Of a DNA stretch of 64,000 bases, positions 12,109 to 24,701 are shown in pieces (the stretch's first letter is position 1; each line of letters opens with the position of its first letter). The DNA is from Gnetum montanum (lineage: Eukaryota; Streptophyta; Gnetopsida; Gnetales; Gnetaceae): the NCBI GenBank assembly GCA_015680685.1, contig MNCI01009519.1, positions 794,689 through 858,688 on the forward strand, written 5' to 3'. A model generated the notes under the pieces. That model was given only the letters and a program-made list of their open reading frames with translations. It was not told the DNA's origin and searched no databases. The position numbers and the translations under genes were made by a program.

Positions 12109-12320
12109 GAAGAGTTGTGCTTGATGCTCCCTAATAAATTTCCTTTTTTTAGAATTGAATGAGATTATTATATGTTTTAATGACCCTTGAATCATGATTA
12201 ACTTTTAAGTTGCAATCAAGCTTATATATACTTAGTGTTAAATAACAAGTTTTTTCCCAACTTTTGACAATGATGTCACATTGGAGGTAGTTATTATTGA
12301 GTCTAAAGTCTATTTCCTTC
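12109..12320 (-). pseudogene. LINE reverse transcriptase, upstream part
   Basis: On the minus strand this reads KKRKFIREHQAQLFN and then runs into the target duplication. On the other side of Element 1 the same frame continues MIKKNPKACWQLF (2779 downward). Together they form the conserved LINE segment between the endonuclease and the reverse transcriptase (typically KKxFxRxxxxxLfxLxKKDPKxFW). Farther upstream the similarity fades by about 12320. Confidence 0.7.
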
Positions 12321-12802
12321 CTCTCTATATTGTCATTGTTGATTATTTATTAATCTAACATTATATATTCTTTTGCTTCACCTAGTAATTTTGTGTATAG
12401 ATTTGATATTGAAAATGATATAACAATGTCATGATTCAAGAGAATAACAACAAAAGAAGATTGTAGTTGAAACAAAAAATGAACACCAACATGATAAAGT
12501 TGCAACTAGAAAAAATAGAAGAGCAATAAGAAAGATTGTGGTTACTATAGAAGATAACAAATTAAAAAGAAATTTGAGCTAAGAAACAATTGAATATTGT
12601 AATTAATTTTTGTTGGTAAGCAAGAATATAAGATGAATCCTTCTCTTACTATGTGTGATGGACAAAGTTGGCTGATAATCTCAATATCTCAACTCTCTTC
12701 CTTTCTTTGCCTTCAATATCTTTTTATGTTAGAATCAACTTTGAGAAGATTTGTTGTTTAAATATTTGATTATTGAATCTTTAATCTTATTGATGGATCT
12801 CT
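12321..12802. other. AT-rich DNA, no gene seen
   Basis: No copia, LINE or other coding similarity could be read on either strand. It lies between the LINE remnant and the truncated end of the copia element. Confidence 0.4.
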
Positions 12803-13900
12803 TCACCTATCCTCTACACTCTCAAGCCTAAATGACTTGGATAAGAGTTGTTTCTGTAATGATTCATTTTGGTGACATCTATTCATGAAGTAAGGTTCTA
12901 GCCATCTCTTATAACACCCAAGTCTTCCATCTAGCAACTCCATTTTCTTGAGGAATCCATAGTGTTGAAAATTCATATTCAATACTCTCATTTTCATAGT
13001 ATTCCTTAAAGGCATAGTTATCAAATTCTCCTTCATGGTTGCTTCTAATTATCTTGATTAGGTATCACTTCTCTCTTCGTATCACGTAGCAAAATTTTTT
13101 AAAGTGATGAAATGCTTTATCCTTATGGGTTAGTAAGAGTACCCAAGTAAATCTTAAGTAATAATCAACAATCACAAAAAAAAAAAAGATTATCTTTTAC
13201 CACCTAAGCTACAAGCTCTAGTAGGTCCAACCAAATCCAAATGCAATAATTCAAGAGAATGTTTAGTAGTAATATCATTTTTGCTCTTGAAAAATATGGA
13301 TCTTTACTTACCTTTTTAACAAGTGTCATATACCTTATCATTCTTGGATTGGAAGTTAGATAATTCTTCAAAAAAATTATTTTTAGAGACCTTGCTAAGG
13401 CTCTCAAGATTTAAATTTTCTAATCTTCTATACCATAGCCAATTATCCTACAACTTTCTAATTAAGCATTTTAAGTTATATTTACTTAAATTACAATTAT
13501 CAATGATATAAACATTTTCAAATCTATGTCCCATAATAATAACTTCATCAGTTTTAGAGTTCTTAATAATACAATGATTAGCTTAATATAGAACACATTT
13601 TTCATTATCACAAAGTTGACTAACAGTCAATAGACTATGTTCTAATCCTATAACATAGAGGACATTATCAATTTTATTAGAGTTATTACCTCCAACTATA
13701 TCTTTTCCTTTGACGTAGACTTACTATTGTCTCCAAAAGTGATACATCCATCATCATACCTTGTAAGATACATGAATGTTGATCTATCCTTGTCATATGC
13801 CTTAAGCACCCACTATTAAGATACCAAAAAGTAGATGGTTTGTCTTTAGGCTCTTGCTTAGTCATGTATGCCTTGTACATTATATTCAAGGAAATCCATA
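12803..13900 (-). pseudogene. copia protease, pre-integrase and integrase (partial pol)
   Basis: Protease: WYLNSGCLRHMT at about 13835-13795, matching the copia WYLDSGCSRHMT. The first D of the active-site DSG has become N, so it would be dead. The pre-integrase (GAG_pre-integrs) segment at 13407-13204 has the C..CxKGK and LELLHLDLVGP-like blocks. The integrase core at 13040-12803 has ENLITM, the EYEFSTL-like stretch and a NGV..RKT-like block in mixed frames. Stops and frameshifts are frequent. Truncated before reverse transcriptase. Confidence 0.72.
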
Positions 13901-13999
13901 TCTTTCTATCTTGGTGCTTTTGTTTTTTCTTTTTTCCTAATATACATGTCTTGCCTAGCTTTTAAAAATCTAATATTTTCATAGCTATGATAGGCATGT

Positions 14000-14800
14000 C
14001 TTTTCCATGCTGATAGGGTAGACTCGTATCTAAGAGCTGATTCATTAGTAGATTTTCCCATGGTCAAATTCATGGTAGTAATCATAGTTATCTTCTTGTA
14101 GATGGCCTAAGGCTTGGCAAAGGAGATAGTTGATAAAACACTATTGTTCTCACCTTTCATGCTCACATAACTTCTTTACATTGATCCTTTCCTTCCAACA
14201 TTATTATGAGAGCAAGAATACCTTCCTTATTTGTATCAGCATATGTAGATTCAAGATGCTCACAGACTTCCTTTTTGATTTTATTGTAAGCAACCAAGTC
14301 AAACATCTCTAAATACAAAGCGTAGTAGAAGATTTCTATGACCTTAGAATTTGCCTCATGTTCCTTCTTTTCATTTTTTGTCCATTTATTTTTATGGCTT
14401 GAGTCTTGAGTACAAAGTGCAGTACAAGATTTCTATGACCTTAGAACTTGCCTCATGTTCCTTCTTTTCATTTTTTGTCCATTTATTTCTATGGCTTGAG
14501 TCTTGAGTACAAAGTGTAGTAGAAGATTTCTATGACCTTAGAATTTGCCTCATGTTCCTTCTTTTCATTTTTTGTCCATTTATTTTTATGGCTTCAATCT
14601 TGAGTGGGAATTTCCACCTATGTGAATCTCTATTAGTTCAAAATATCCATTCTCAACCAATGGCTAGATATCAAAATCAATGGACTATAATACATACATA
14701 ATCCTAGTTTTCTAATAGTTGTAATTTGATCCATCAAGAAATGAAGGCTTATTGGTAAATTATGTACTGATAATAGATAATAAAACAAGCACAAACCCTT
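14000..14800 (-). pseudogene. copia gag, with internal triplication
   Basis: The N-terminal copia gag motif reads NKPSFLDGSNYNY-KTRI then QSIDFDI (14795-14700), matching the usual F.G.NY.YWK.RM..F..SID..LW. It is followed by the WTKNEKKEHEANSKVIEIF unit (the W..E....N.KA...L motif), which is repeated three times through a 97-bp tandem repeat. Then come LVAYNKIKKEVCEHLES and a UBN2-like region. Non-functional. Confidence 0.7.
14314..14604. repeat. 97-bp tandem repeat, three copies
   Basis: Unit starts at 14314, 14411 and 14508 (TACAAAGYGYAGTASAAGATT). Spacing is exactly 97 bp each time and copies differ at only a few positions; the third diverges at its end. It lies within the copia gag and repeats a conserved protein motif. 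As 97 is not a multiple of three, the extra copies change frame. Confidence 0.9.
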
Positions 14801-14832
14801 GATGAAGGTTAATATTATATTTAAGAGACCAA

Positions 14833-14844
14833 GCTTTAATACCA
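14833..14844 (-). other. Primer binding site, initiator tRNA-Met type
   Basis: On the minus strand TGGTATTAAAGC, against the canonical TGGTATCAGAGC: two transitions. It lies 2 bp from the LTR end. Confidence 0.75.
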
Positions 14845-14846
14845 AT

Positions 14847-15328
14847 TGTGAATCCAATATTACATCCTAGAGGGGGAATGAATATGATATCCCAATAGAT
14901 TTTGCATAATCAAAACTAAGTCTAGCAACTAAATATTCTTACAAACATTTGAATAAATCTAAGTAAAATACATCTAACTAAGATCAAAGTGAAATGCAAA
15001 AAATAAAATGAAATGGATAGTGCACACCAAGTTTTATAATGGTTTGGCTTAGGCCTAGTTCCCTTTGTGAGGCTATCCAATCTCTCCAATCCCTGGGTTT
15101 TCTTTTGATGCTTAAATCCATGAAGAACAAAGAGTGGTTTCAAGGATTTTTAGTCTCCCTTTCATATAGCCAAGGTTTTAGGCTCAAATCCTTAAACTAG
15201 ATTTCAAAACAAAGGAAAATAAAAATGATGCTGTCAGGATCTTTTAGTAGATCAAATCACATCTAATACAAGCATAGATCATGCAAAAGATATAACAATA
15301 AGAATCTATGAATATAAATGTTAGCACA
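14847..15328 (-). repeat. 5' LTR of the copia element
   Basis: The plus-strand edges TGTGAATCC (14847) and TTAGCACA (15328) give TGTG...CACA termini. The inner end (CCTCTAGGATGTAATATTGGATTCACA type on the minus strand) is typical of plant copia LTRs. The outer edge is uncertain; an alternative end is 15237 (TGACAGCATC on the minus strand). Confidence 0.55.
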
Positions 15329-16140
<812 letters not shown>

Positions 16141-17290
16141 GGAGACTAGTTGCAGAAACTTGGATGATTGTCCAAATATAGAAAAGAATGGTAAACTGAG
16201 AAATCGGATTAATACGATGTTTGATGTTGAAGAAATTGAGGACAAAGGCGAAATTCAAATTAGAATTACGTGAAAGTTTGATTGGCAATTAACAGAGGAC
16301 AATGGTAGATTGCTAAAGAAAGTACCATTTTTCAACAAAAAGAAACAGAAGGGCTACGTTCATTTTCAATGCCAGCTGCTCCTGTGGCAGCTTGTGTATG
16401 CAGGTTAAAAACAGGAATCCCATTAAGAAATCGGCACGGCTACATTTTGCAGTAGCATGGCATAATCTTGAACAAATCATTTGCAGCCTCTCATCCCTGA
16501 CCAACATTCGTGCTCTCATCTTCCACATACATGACAATCATCTTCAGTGCTGACGCCCCAAATTTCTTAATCAGAAGGGTCCGACCCTGTTCCAGTAATG
16601 GCTGCTACTTTTGATGAAGTCCACAGTTGCAGTCCTCTGACCCTGACACTGTTATTGTTATCTGCGGAGAATTTCCAGAGGTGGTTGATCTGGCTTTGCA
16701 GCAGATTCAACGTATGGATGCTTAGATAAATTCAGTTGGCTGGATTGCAATCTGCCTTGATAAATTCAGCTTCAATTCCGCAGAAGACAAATTTCTGGGT
16801 GCATTGTGCTCAAAATTAATATTGTTGCAGTCCCTCGTTGCCTGAATAACGCTGGATCGAGCATTTGTTCGGTGGTCATGCAGGCGCAAATCTCTGATCA
16901 ACGATGATATTCGATGTGTCATTTGCAACTGCGGTAACGAGTATTCGGAGACCGCGCAGTTCGAGATCCATGGTGGAATTTTGGTTTTTCTGCTACTCAT
17001 CTCGGTTTTATCATCATCAGCGGGCGGCCAGTCCATGCTTGAATACAGGGCTCAGCTTGTTTTAGGAAAGATTGCATGACTTACAGAGACCAAGTCCTGT
17101 ACAGTGGTGACTGATGATGCGGATGGAAGCTCACATTGGAGAATACCTGCTGCACCGTGTCCATCACTCCGTGTCTGTGACCGTGACCGGAGGGCAGGCG
17201 TCGCTACAATCTCGCTCCAGCAGCCGTGAACAAAATCATTGATACATGTGGCATCAATATTTTTCTTAAAGTCATACAGCATTTTTTGTT
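16141..17290. other. Higher-GC segment of unknown origin
   Basis: Composition is less AT-rich than the flanks. Long but broken readings exist on both strands. On plus, about 16620-17230 reads DPDTVIVICGEFPEVVDL, then DDIRCVICNCGNEYSETAQF, with several stops. I could not assign a family. It may be downstream sequence that travelled with the kinase copy or a separate gene relic. Confidence 0.35.
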
Positions 17291-19019
17291 AATTAAACTT
17301 TGAATTTTTGATGTGGGTAACGTGGTTGTTGTTATGTTACTTCAACTATACGTGGGAGGTGCAAAATGTATGGGCAAACAAAGTTATAGCTACTGTTATA
17401 TATATATAATTATTATTCAACATGACACTTGCCAAATGGCATGTATTTCTCAAATTTCTCATAACTTCCTACGGTAGTTATAATTAAATTCCCCTAGATA
17501 TTTGTTACTCACCATAATCCCTTATGATGTATGTAACTACTCAAAGCCAATATAAAAGGGCTTCAAAGGTAGAAAGAAAAAAAAGGATTGGGGAAGATAG
17601 TTAAAAAGACATTTGAGAATTACAATAGTTGAAAAGACATTTGAGGATTACTTGTAAGATGGCTTGCTAATGATATCAATTCAACTGCTTTGTTTCAATC
17701 CTATGAGTTCATTTTTCTTCTGTTTTGTTTTAGTTGCTTAGCTAATGGTTTATATAGTATAATGTTTGGCATTTAATTTAGGATTTGTTCTAAATTTCTT
17801 TTATAGCTCTATTTTTGTGCACTATTGGACTTCTATTAAGATTAGCCATAGAAGAGCTTATGCTATTGAAAAGCCTCAAAAGCAATTTAATAGTAATGTC
17901 TTAACGAAATTTCCTGTTTTGAGCATAGAGAATCTAGGAAAATATTTTATACTTTGATGGAACCAAAATAGCTTTTGTATTTTTAAATTTTATTGCCTTG
18001 GTATTTCAATCAAGAAATTGCCAAATTTTTTTAAAGCTTTGTTGAATGCGATCTTTGACAACTATTAACTAGTAGAAATAGAGACTCATACTTTGTAGTT
18101 TATGCAGCAATTTTTGGTAGGATAAGATTGTCTTTATGAAATAGCTTGTTGAGCTCAAAAAGTTTAGACAATTCACAGTTATTGAATTAGGAATAGTTTT
18201 ATTGCGAAGTGTTTACTCATATCAATTTATCTTGCTTAAATATTTAAGGCTTCACACAAATTTGCTTTCTTTTCTTTTCTCTTTCTAAGCCCATTGAATC
18301 TTGCTCTATTTCTAGTTTTCTTGTTAAACTTTCTCTTTGAGGGAAATCAAGAGTAGATTGGCAAAATTGTGCTCAATTTTTTTTATAAAATTTTATTTGT
18401 TACAAGTAGGTATTATAAGGACCATATAGACTAAGTGATTGAACAAAATAGAAATATCCAACAACTCACAATATTTGACAAAGATAGCTGAATTTCTTTT
18501 ATGATAGTTGATTACGATTTTATACACAACCCAACCATTTCAACATTCTTAATAGCAAACACATACTCATGTCTAGCATGTTTCATAACTACTGAGTTTA
18601 TTTGGAGGTATCTAGGCCTCAGTATTACCAGAGACCAGCAAGCACCTAAATCATGTTTAAAGAACACCTTCAATCCCATGACTCCCAAGGTCATGAGACT
18701 ATGAGGCCATGACTTGTTGGTGGTCACATCCCAAATGATCACCAATAATAAAAAGAGGTAGTAATTTTTAATATAGCTCTTTTCCTTTTATATTCAAGCT
18801 TTTTCCAAAACTTACTTTTATACTTCCTACTGGCTACTTAAATACCAACCTTGATTCAACAATCCATCTCTATTTGTGCACCAACAGCCATGAGAGCAAC
18901 AATTCTTAGATGAACATTCATTTCTCAAAGACAAATGATAGCTCTTGTTCCTTAATGCTTTGTTTATCTCACAATGATCAATGGGGTTTTTAGATTTTTA
19001 GCTTTTTTATTTTTATCAT
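17291..19019. other. AT-rich DNA with one promoter-like site
   Basis: No coding similarity found. The TATAAAAGGG at 17551, after an unrelated-looking 200-bp stretch beginning TGTTATGTTACTTCAACT near 17330, has the look of a copia-type LTR promoter. A solo LTR is possible but no partner or target duplication was found. Confidence 0.3.
17551..17560 (+). promoter_or_regulatory. TATA-box-like site
   Basis: TATAAAAGGG in AT-rich DNA; possible promoter of a solo LTR. No linked gene. Confidence 0.25.
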
Positions 19020-19460
19020 TTCCCCCCTAAAAGATCAACCTCAACTAAGGTCGGTTAACCTACTGATCCTATAGTAAAAAATGCAAGCTTTCATCATAGT
19101 CATCCTTCTTGATGTCAAGTATTTGGAACTAGTCAACTATCATCAGCTAGTGATCTTTGGTCAAACAACCTATGGTCCAGTTGATCAACCTTAAGAGTGC
19201 TTTCTTTTCCCAACACTAAACTTTCATATAATTTGAGTTAGTCAATCTTAAGAGTGTGTTATTTTCCTTCATCTTCACTAACTCCCAAGTAGGTCAACCT
19301 TAAGTAAGGATGATTGACCTTAGTTGTGTGCATTTTTCCATCTAAGTTTGGCAAGCTCTCAGGTAGATTAACCTTAAGTGAAATTAGTTGACCTATCAAA
19401 CTATTCAGTTGATCTAAGTGTAATTTGAACCAATGGAGCTCTACCGTAAAAAATCTATCC
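19020..19460. repeat. Cluster of TTGACC/GGTCAA motifs
   Basis: About nine scattered copies of GGTTGACC-like sequence in either orientation (for example around 19034, 19126, 19181, 19292, 19314 and 19387). TTGACC is the core bound by plant WRKY factors. Such phrases also occur in plant LTRs, so this may be a decayed LTR. Confidence 0.4.
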
Positions 19461-20114
19461 AAGGCATCTTTTAATTTGACAAACAACAAGCATTTTGACA
19501 TTCCAAATCTTCACTTTGATTAACAAAGTATTTTCTTCAATACTAAAAGCTCAACTTCATAAGCTTAAAGGGTTAGAAATAATAAATTTTAGATTAGTTT
19601 ATAAGTTATGAAATCTAGAAGTCTCTTTGAGATGAAAATGGCATGAACCGCCCTTATCAAATAAAGCAAAAAATAAAGAGTATATATGGATATTTATAAC
19701 AGTGATATCGTAGATGTGAAATTTCACTTGTGATATCATAGCTACAATATCACTAACTTTAAAAATTAATTTTTCCATATATTTATCAAAAAAAATTTGT
19801 TTCTTTGGATATTAAGAGTCTTGAGGCTTCTAGAGGATGTTATGCAGAAGGGTAATGCCACAATTTAGGTTGATGAAGTCAAAATGATCAAGAATGATTG
19901 GTAAAGGCTCAAGTATGAGAGAAAATAGAAGCATTTTTCAAATTATAAGCAAAATTTGAAGAGAATTAATCATTATTATCATAATTGAAGTCACATAGTA
20001 GTGCACAATGATCAAGATGATGTAAAATTAAGTCTTAGACATCATCTACAAGAGTTATACAAGTAGGTCCTTCATAAAGAAAGCTACTACCTTTAATGTC
20101 CTTATATAATCATT
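19461..20114. other. AT-rich DNA, no gene seen
   Basis: No coding similarity. 19700-19755 contains GATATC/ATATC phrases similar to those in the Athila-type LTRs. Ends at the target site TCATT (20110-20114) of Element A. Confidence 0.35.
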
Positions 20115-21030
20115 TGATGAGCGTCTAGGTATCCCTACGCCCAACCATATGAATCACGAGTGTTCACACATGACTCGGTCGAAATCCATAGACTGTAAGC
20201 ACTTAACATACACCAGACTTCTAACCAGTGAAACCTTGGGTTAGAACGATCGTTGTCATCTGAATCTCACTTGTGAGGTTTTGTTTACAATGGTTAAGTG
20301 AGACTAAGGCTAATGATTTTTATATGTTTTTAATTATCTTTTCAGTGGCTAATTGAGGTATGGAAAGTAAGAAATAAACTATTATCTAATCTCTAATTAT
20401 CCTAGCTTATATTGTAACTATTCCTAGCATAAGTATCTAGCCCATCTTCTGAGCACGTTTTGAGCATCTCCTAACACTTCTAGGTTACCAGATGTTAAGC
20501 GTCACTGGGCTTACCAAGTGTTTGAGTTACGTTTGAGATGGTCGTACTTATGGCCGTAACGAGCTCTGAATGAATAATAGCGATTGAAATTATAATAACA
20601 AAAACTTAAGTAATTAACAAGTAACTAATAAAGCATAAACATATTAAACTATTAAATGCATAAAATAACTAAGTCCAAATGCTACAAGGAATGCTTGAAT
20701 AGTTCATCTTTATTGCCATCACACCAATGGGCTCAGATACATCAATGCTTGAATAAAGAGCCGATCACTTTTCTTACACCTGCTATGGGCACTTGGAAAA
20801 TATTCTATTTCCTGCGGGAACAAACTGCAAGAGCTTCGCTACAACTACTCAAAAAGATGCCTAAATGAGGCAGAAGGCCCTCTTATTTATAGGTTGGGAA
20901 AGGTGGCTACATAAATGGGGCCATGTCAACGTAGGGAGGCTATGTCGACGGGCTTGTGTCGACTCGGCCACATATACACAGCCCCATATCCTTGGCCTAG
21001 TCAATGCATTGACTTAACGACACTTCATCA
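20115..21030 (-). repeat. 3' LTR of Element A
   Basis: 916 bp, paired with 49646-50548 throughout. TATA box TATAAATA on the minus strand at 20891-20884. The U3 end carries repeated GTCGAC/CGTCGAC phrases (20930-20970). Termini TGATGA...TCATCA. Confidence 0.9.
20884..20891 (-). promoter_or_regulatory. TATA box of Element A LTR
   Basis: TATAAATA on the minus strand, followed by AGAGGGCC. The same box in the 5' LTR is at 50423-50416. Confidence 0.6.
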
Positions 21031-21045
21031 TACCCCCACGACAAA
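21031..21045 (-). other. Polypurine tract of Element A
   Basis: Minus strand GTCGTGGGGGTA next to the 3' LTR, preceded by CTCGAGGACGAGTTTTTGC as in Element C. Confidence 0.75.
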
Positions 21046-21280
21046 GCAAAAACTCGTCCTCGAGTTACTTTACAATTTGGAAGGTATGGATTCTTATTTA
21101 CAACACACATAACTTAAACACATACATGACACACACATGACGCAACATGAAATGACCAAGTACCGGAGTTACAAAGGAGGACAAATTACAAAAATGGTAG
21201 TGTTGAAAGATAAAATTGAACACCTCGCTAGTCCTAGAGCCTCTATTGTGTAGGATGATGCACAAAATTGCTAGAGAAGA

Positions 21281-23266
21281 TCACATCGTCCCTAGGGGCG
21301 GTGGTTTTGACAGATCTTTTCCAGCCTCTGGCCCATGCGTTGGTGGCAGCATGCATGTCGGTAACCCCGCGATAGCTGCAACTTCTAGAGGTAGCTAGAA
21401 AGCCTCTAAGAGAGCCCTCATTTTTTCTTCTTTTCTTCTAGGGTCATTCATAGTCTAGGCAGCTTCTCCAATGTGTGCTGGAACTAGAACTTCCCAAGGG
21501 TAAGGAAGTGTCGGAATGAGTTATTTTAAGTTGACAAACTAGGCTGTGAACTGCTTGCGTTCGATGTTGAATGCTCGGATTGATGCCTGCAACTACTGGT
21601 AGTCATTCATTCTTCATGCCAGGTCCTCTGTGACTGTATGTTGTCCTTCAAAGCTTGGGAAGAGAACCTCAAGTTCTGTGTTTGTTATTGATAGCTTTTT
21701 TTTTTGTTTCCTTGTGCACCTGGAACTCACCCTCATATAGTGAATACGAGGCAGCCACTTGTTTTTCTAACTCTGACCATGGTCTCTCGGTAGTGCGCAT
21801 AGCTAGGTTTTCATATCAAAGGTTGGCCAACTCCATGTATTCTATCATTTCCTCAATCTGTATCTCCTATAGGCATATTTCCTCTTTATTATAGGCATTC
21901 AACCCATAGAAGATAGATGGCCATACATCACCTCCCTCTCAGAGCTTCTGGAGCACTTGGTTCATCTGGGCTTTGGCGACTTGAATGTGCTTCTCGTTTA
22001 CCCCCTTTTGCAATCCCACTTGATCCCTGTAATGATTTTTTACTTTTTCAAATTTTAGGGCCTCATTCTTCCAAGCGAAAATTTCGATTTCAAACTTCTA
22101 TCACAATTCCCAAACCTCCTCCATTGATAGATTTCGATTTTCAGTAGCCAACCTTCTTATGTCAGCATTCACCCTAGCTAGCTCCTCCTGCTGTTGGTGG
22201 ATGAAATCTTTCATGTGTTCACTTTCTATACCAACATTGCACAGGCGATGAACTTCTGTGATTAGCTACACATTCTCCTAGCGAACCTTCGACAAGTCCT
22301 TTTCTAAGTAATATGCTTGAGCATTTGCTGAGGACTTGTCAAAGATTGCCATCTCTTGAACATCCTCAACAACCTGTAGTTTAAGTTGAAGCTATTGAAA
22401 AGCTTTATCTCTGGTGATTTCATGGTTGAGGATGGTTGGATCGGCAAGCTAGGCTCTTAATTGGGCTACCTCAATTGCCAAGAATTCACAAGAAACTTGA
22501 GCAGCTTCTAGTTGCCCTTCCAAAATGATGCTCTTGCCCCTTGCCGAGAGCAGCTCTGACTAGGTTGGAGTAATGTTTTTTGTAAGGTTGAAGACATCCA
22601 GAAGTGGTTGCCCGGTTCCCACCAGTTAGTCCAACAATTCTTCATGTTGTGCTCAATCAATCTTCCTATGCGAAGTTTCAGCAGACACCTGTACATCTTG
22701 TAGTCCATGAATGTTTCGTACAGGTACTTCCGGTGCATTGAGAATCGTAGAAATTGTATTAGCAACCACTTCGGCCCCAACTTCCTGTCCCTGGTGCTAC
22801 ATCACCAGGACCATCACCTCTTCACCATCTTCCAAGAGTACCAAGACGGTAGTAGCATTCCTTGAGATTTCGAGGAATAACTGTTGAGTTGCGGTTGATA
22901 CATCTCAGATGCTTGGATCTATTCTGTTTGGAATTGATGCTTGGGTGGTGGAAAATATTGGCCCTGCCCTTTCAAGCAAGCTAACTGATTGAGCCACTTG
23001 CTCTAGGTGGCTCATGGCGGGGCGATAGACTGAAGGGTCTTCTCCTCCACCAATCTTGCTGGATTGCTCTTGCTAGCTCAAGAGCATTTCTCGGATCTCG
23101 CGGATGTATTCTTCCATGTTTTGCAAGCCCAGCTTCATTGTTTGTGTAGGTGGTGGAGGTGGTTGTTGCTCTTCCTCTGTCTATGTGGCGACAGGAGTTT
23201 TATCTTTCATCATCTCTCACCACGAGGCAATTGGGATGCACTAGATTATGTCATTAGAATATCATG
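21281..23266 (-). pseudogene. Accessory gene of Element A, C-terminal coiled-coil part
   Basis: Continuation of the gene starting at 41358, separated from it by Element B. The order of landmarks matches Element 1: RVNADIRRLATENRNLSMEE (22170-22110) against RVNQDISHLARENRILSMEE, then FPYPWEVLVPAHIG (about 21500) against LPCPWEVLALSNIG, and an end GKDLSKPPPLGTM then TGA (21283-21281) against GKVPMEEPPPSGTT. Length of both A parts together is about 2.86 kb against 2.79 kb in Element 1. Several stops and frameshifts. Predicted product a long charged coiled coil; function unknown. Confidence 0.72.
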
Positions 23267-23271
23267 CTATC

Positions 23272-24701
23272 TGAAACATCGTGAAAATTTTGAGGCCTCG
23301 ACAGTTCAATGAAAAAACTCATGACTCAGATGAAGGGTTGCAACAAGGCGAGGTGCGACATGTTCATTTTCAGTCGAAAGTTTATCCCGCCACGTTGCGC
23401 AGCACAGCACAAGTGAATTCCAAAGGATGGAGCAAAGTGATGGATGCATGGTAGCCAAGCTTCCAAGTTCACAAGCTATCTGTTTCAAAAATATTAATTT
23501 TTGGCAAATTATGCTGTATTATGCTACATAGCGTAATAGCACATTGTGCAGTGTAATATCAAAGACAACCCACCGTAGCATCAAGGATGGCAAGCATACA
23601 AGACTTCGACACCTTGGCAAAAATCTCAAGTCCTAAGCAACAGTTTGTAGTATAACGTGCATCTCAGCAAGTTTTCTTTTCTTGTTAAGGGGCCCATTAC
23701 ACTACTTTACGCAACGTAGTATAGTAAAAACCCCAAAAAACATAGAAACAGAGGAAACATGGCAACAACACTTTAACTTTTGCAGTTTCGTCATTTTACG
23801 TTGAATTACGCTACTATGCATAATTTAGTGTAATGCAACGTAATTCATGTAACAAGAAGCACATCATACGCCACAATACGCTCTCCAGCGTATTACAGCG
23901 TCAAAAGACAGTCTGGTGCCAAAGCCTGCACGAGGGTATTTTGTGACGTGCTATGCAGCATAGCATCATAAGCTTCAATGACAACGCATTGAGTCAATGA
24001 CATTTTATAACTGCAAGACACGCATCACTTAAACCATGTTTCTCTCTTGATCTTAACCTTATAAATGCTCTAGTTGACGGAGATCAAGGAGTTGGCAAAA
24101 TTTTTCTTTCAAGACTGGCAAAAGAGCAAAGGAGAATCAGTGATCAAGAAAATGCCTGAAGTGATTGACAAGAATTCTTGATCAGAAACAATTGTCTACT
24201 GGATATTCTCCCACGGATCTGACTTCCTTACATCCAGATTGGCTAGATCAAGGTAGATTGATCCTTGCTTGTTTCATCTTTGTATAAATCTCTTGTCACT
24301 AGCATATACTTCATCCAAATCGAAGTCCTCTTGAAATCATTGTATCAAACATATTGTTTCCATAAATTAAATCTCAGATCTTCTGATTGTATTATTTGTC
24401 AAATCTGATCTCTTGCACCCTAGTTAAACAGATTTTCCAATCTTGCCTAAATCGTTTGCATTATCTTCAATTACTTTTGGGGTAATAACATTACATCGCT
24501 TCATAAAGAATCTACATTCCACCATTGAAACTATTATCAAACCTTTTACTGATTAAATAAGTCACTGTCTGATCGACAAGACCGTTCAGGGCACCTTAGA
24601 TTCATTTTCTCCAGCATGATCCTCGCATGGATCTGAGGTTAGAATTGTGTACCATGGATTTCCGTCGGTATTTCCAGCGACTGACATTTTCCGTAGTTAC
24701 A
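23272..24701 (+). repeat. 5' LTR of Element B
   Basis: 1430 bp, begins TGAAACATCGTGAAAATTTT, ends GTAGTTACA. TATA-like TATAAAT at 24060-24066. The U3 region has many short TACGC/GCGTA phrases (23510-23900) able to form small hairpins. The start at 23272 rather than 23282 is set by the CTATC duplication. Confidence 0.9.

Larger units (their letters stand above)
12803..15328 (-). mobile_element. Truncated Ty1/copia retrotransposon
   Basis: Minus-strand element with, in order, 5' LTR (15328-14847), initiator tRNA-Met primer site (14844-14833), gag, protease, pre-integrase domain and integrase. The copy stops inside integrase near 12803; reverse transcriptase, RNase H and the 3' LTR are absent. 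The domain order PR-IN before RT is diagnostic of copia. Its LTR abuts the SnRK1-like pseudogene. Confidence 0.8.

Noticed and set aside
15237-15328. Copia LTR outer edge at 15237
   Set aside because: The edge at 15328 gives TGTG...CACA termini and lies exactly where kinase similarity starts; 15237 leaves 90 unexplained bases. Still not certain.
20115-21030. LTR at 20115 as a solo LTR or part of an element other than that at 49646
   Set aside because: Polypurine tract on its inner side, matching flank TCATT/CCATT, and continuity of the accessory gene after removing Element B tie it to 49646-50548.
23277-23281. CATCG as the target duplication of Element B with the LTR starting at 23282
   Set aside because: No match on the other side; starting the LTR at 23272 gives identical lengths (1430 bp) and a perfect CTATC pair.
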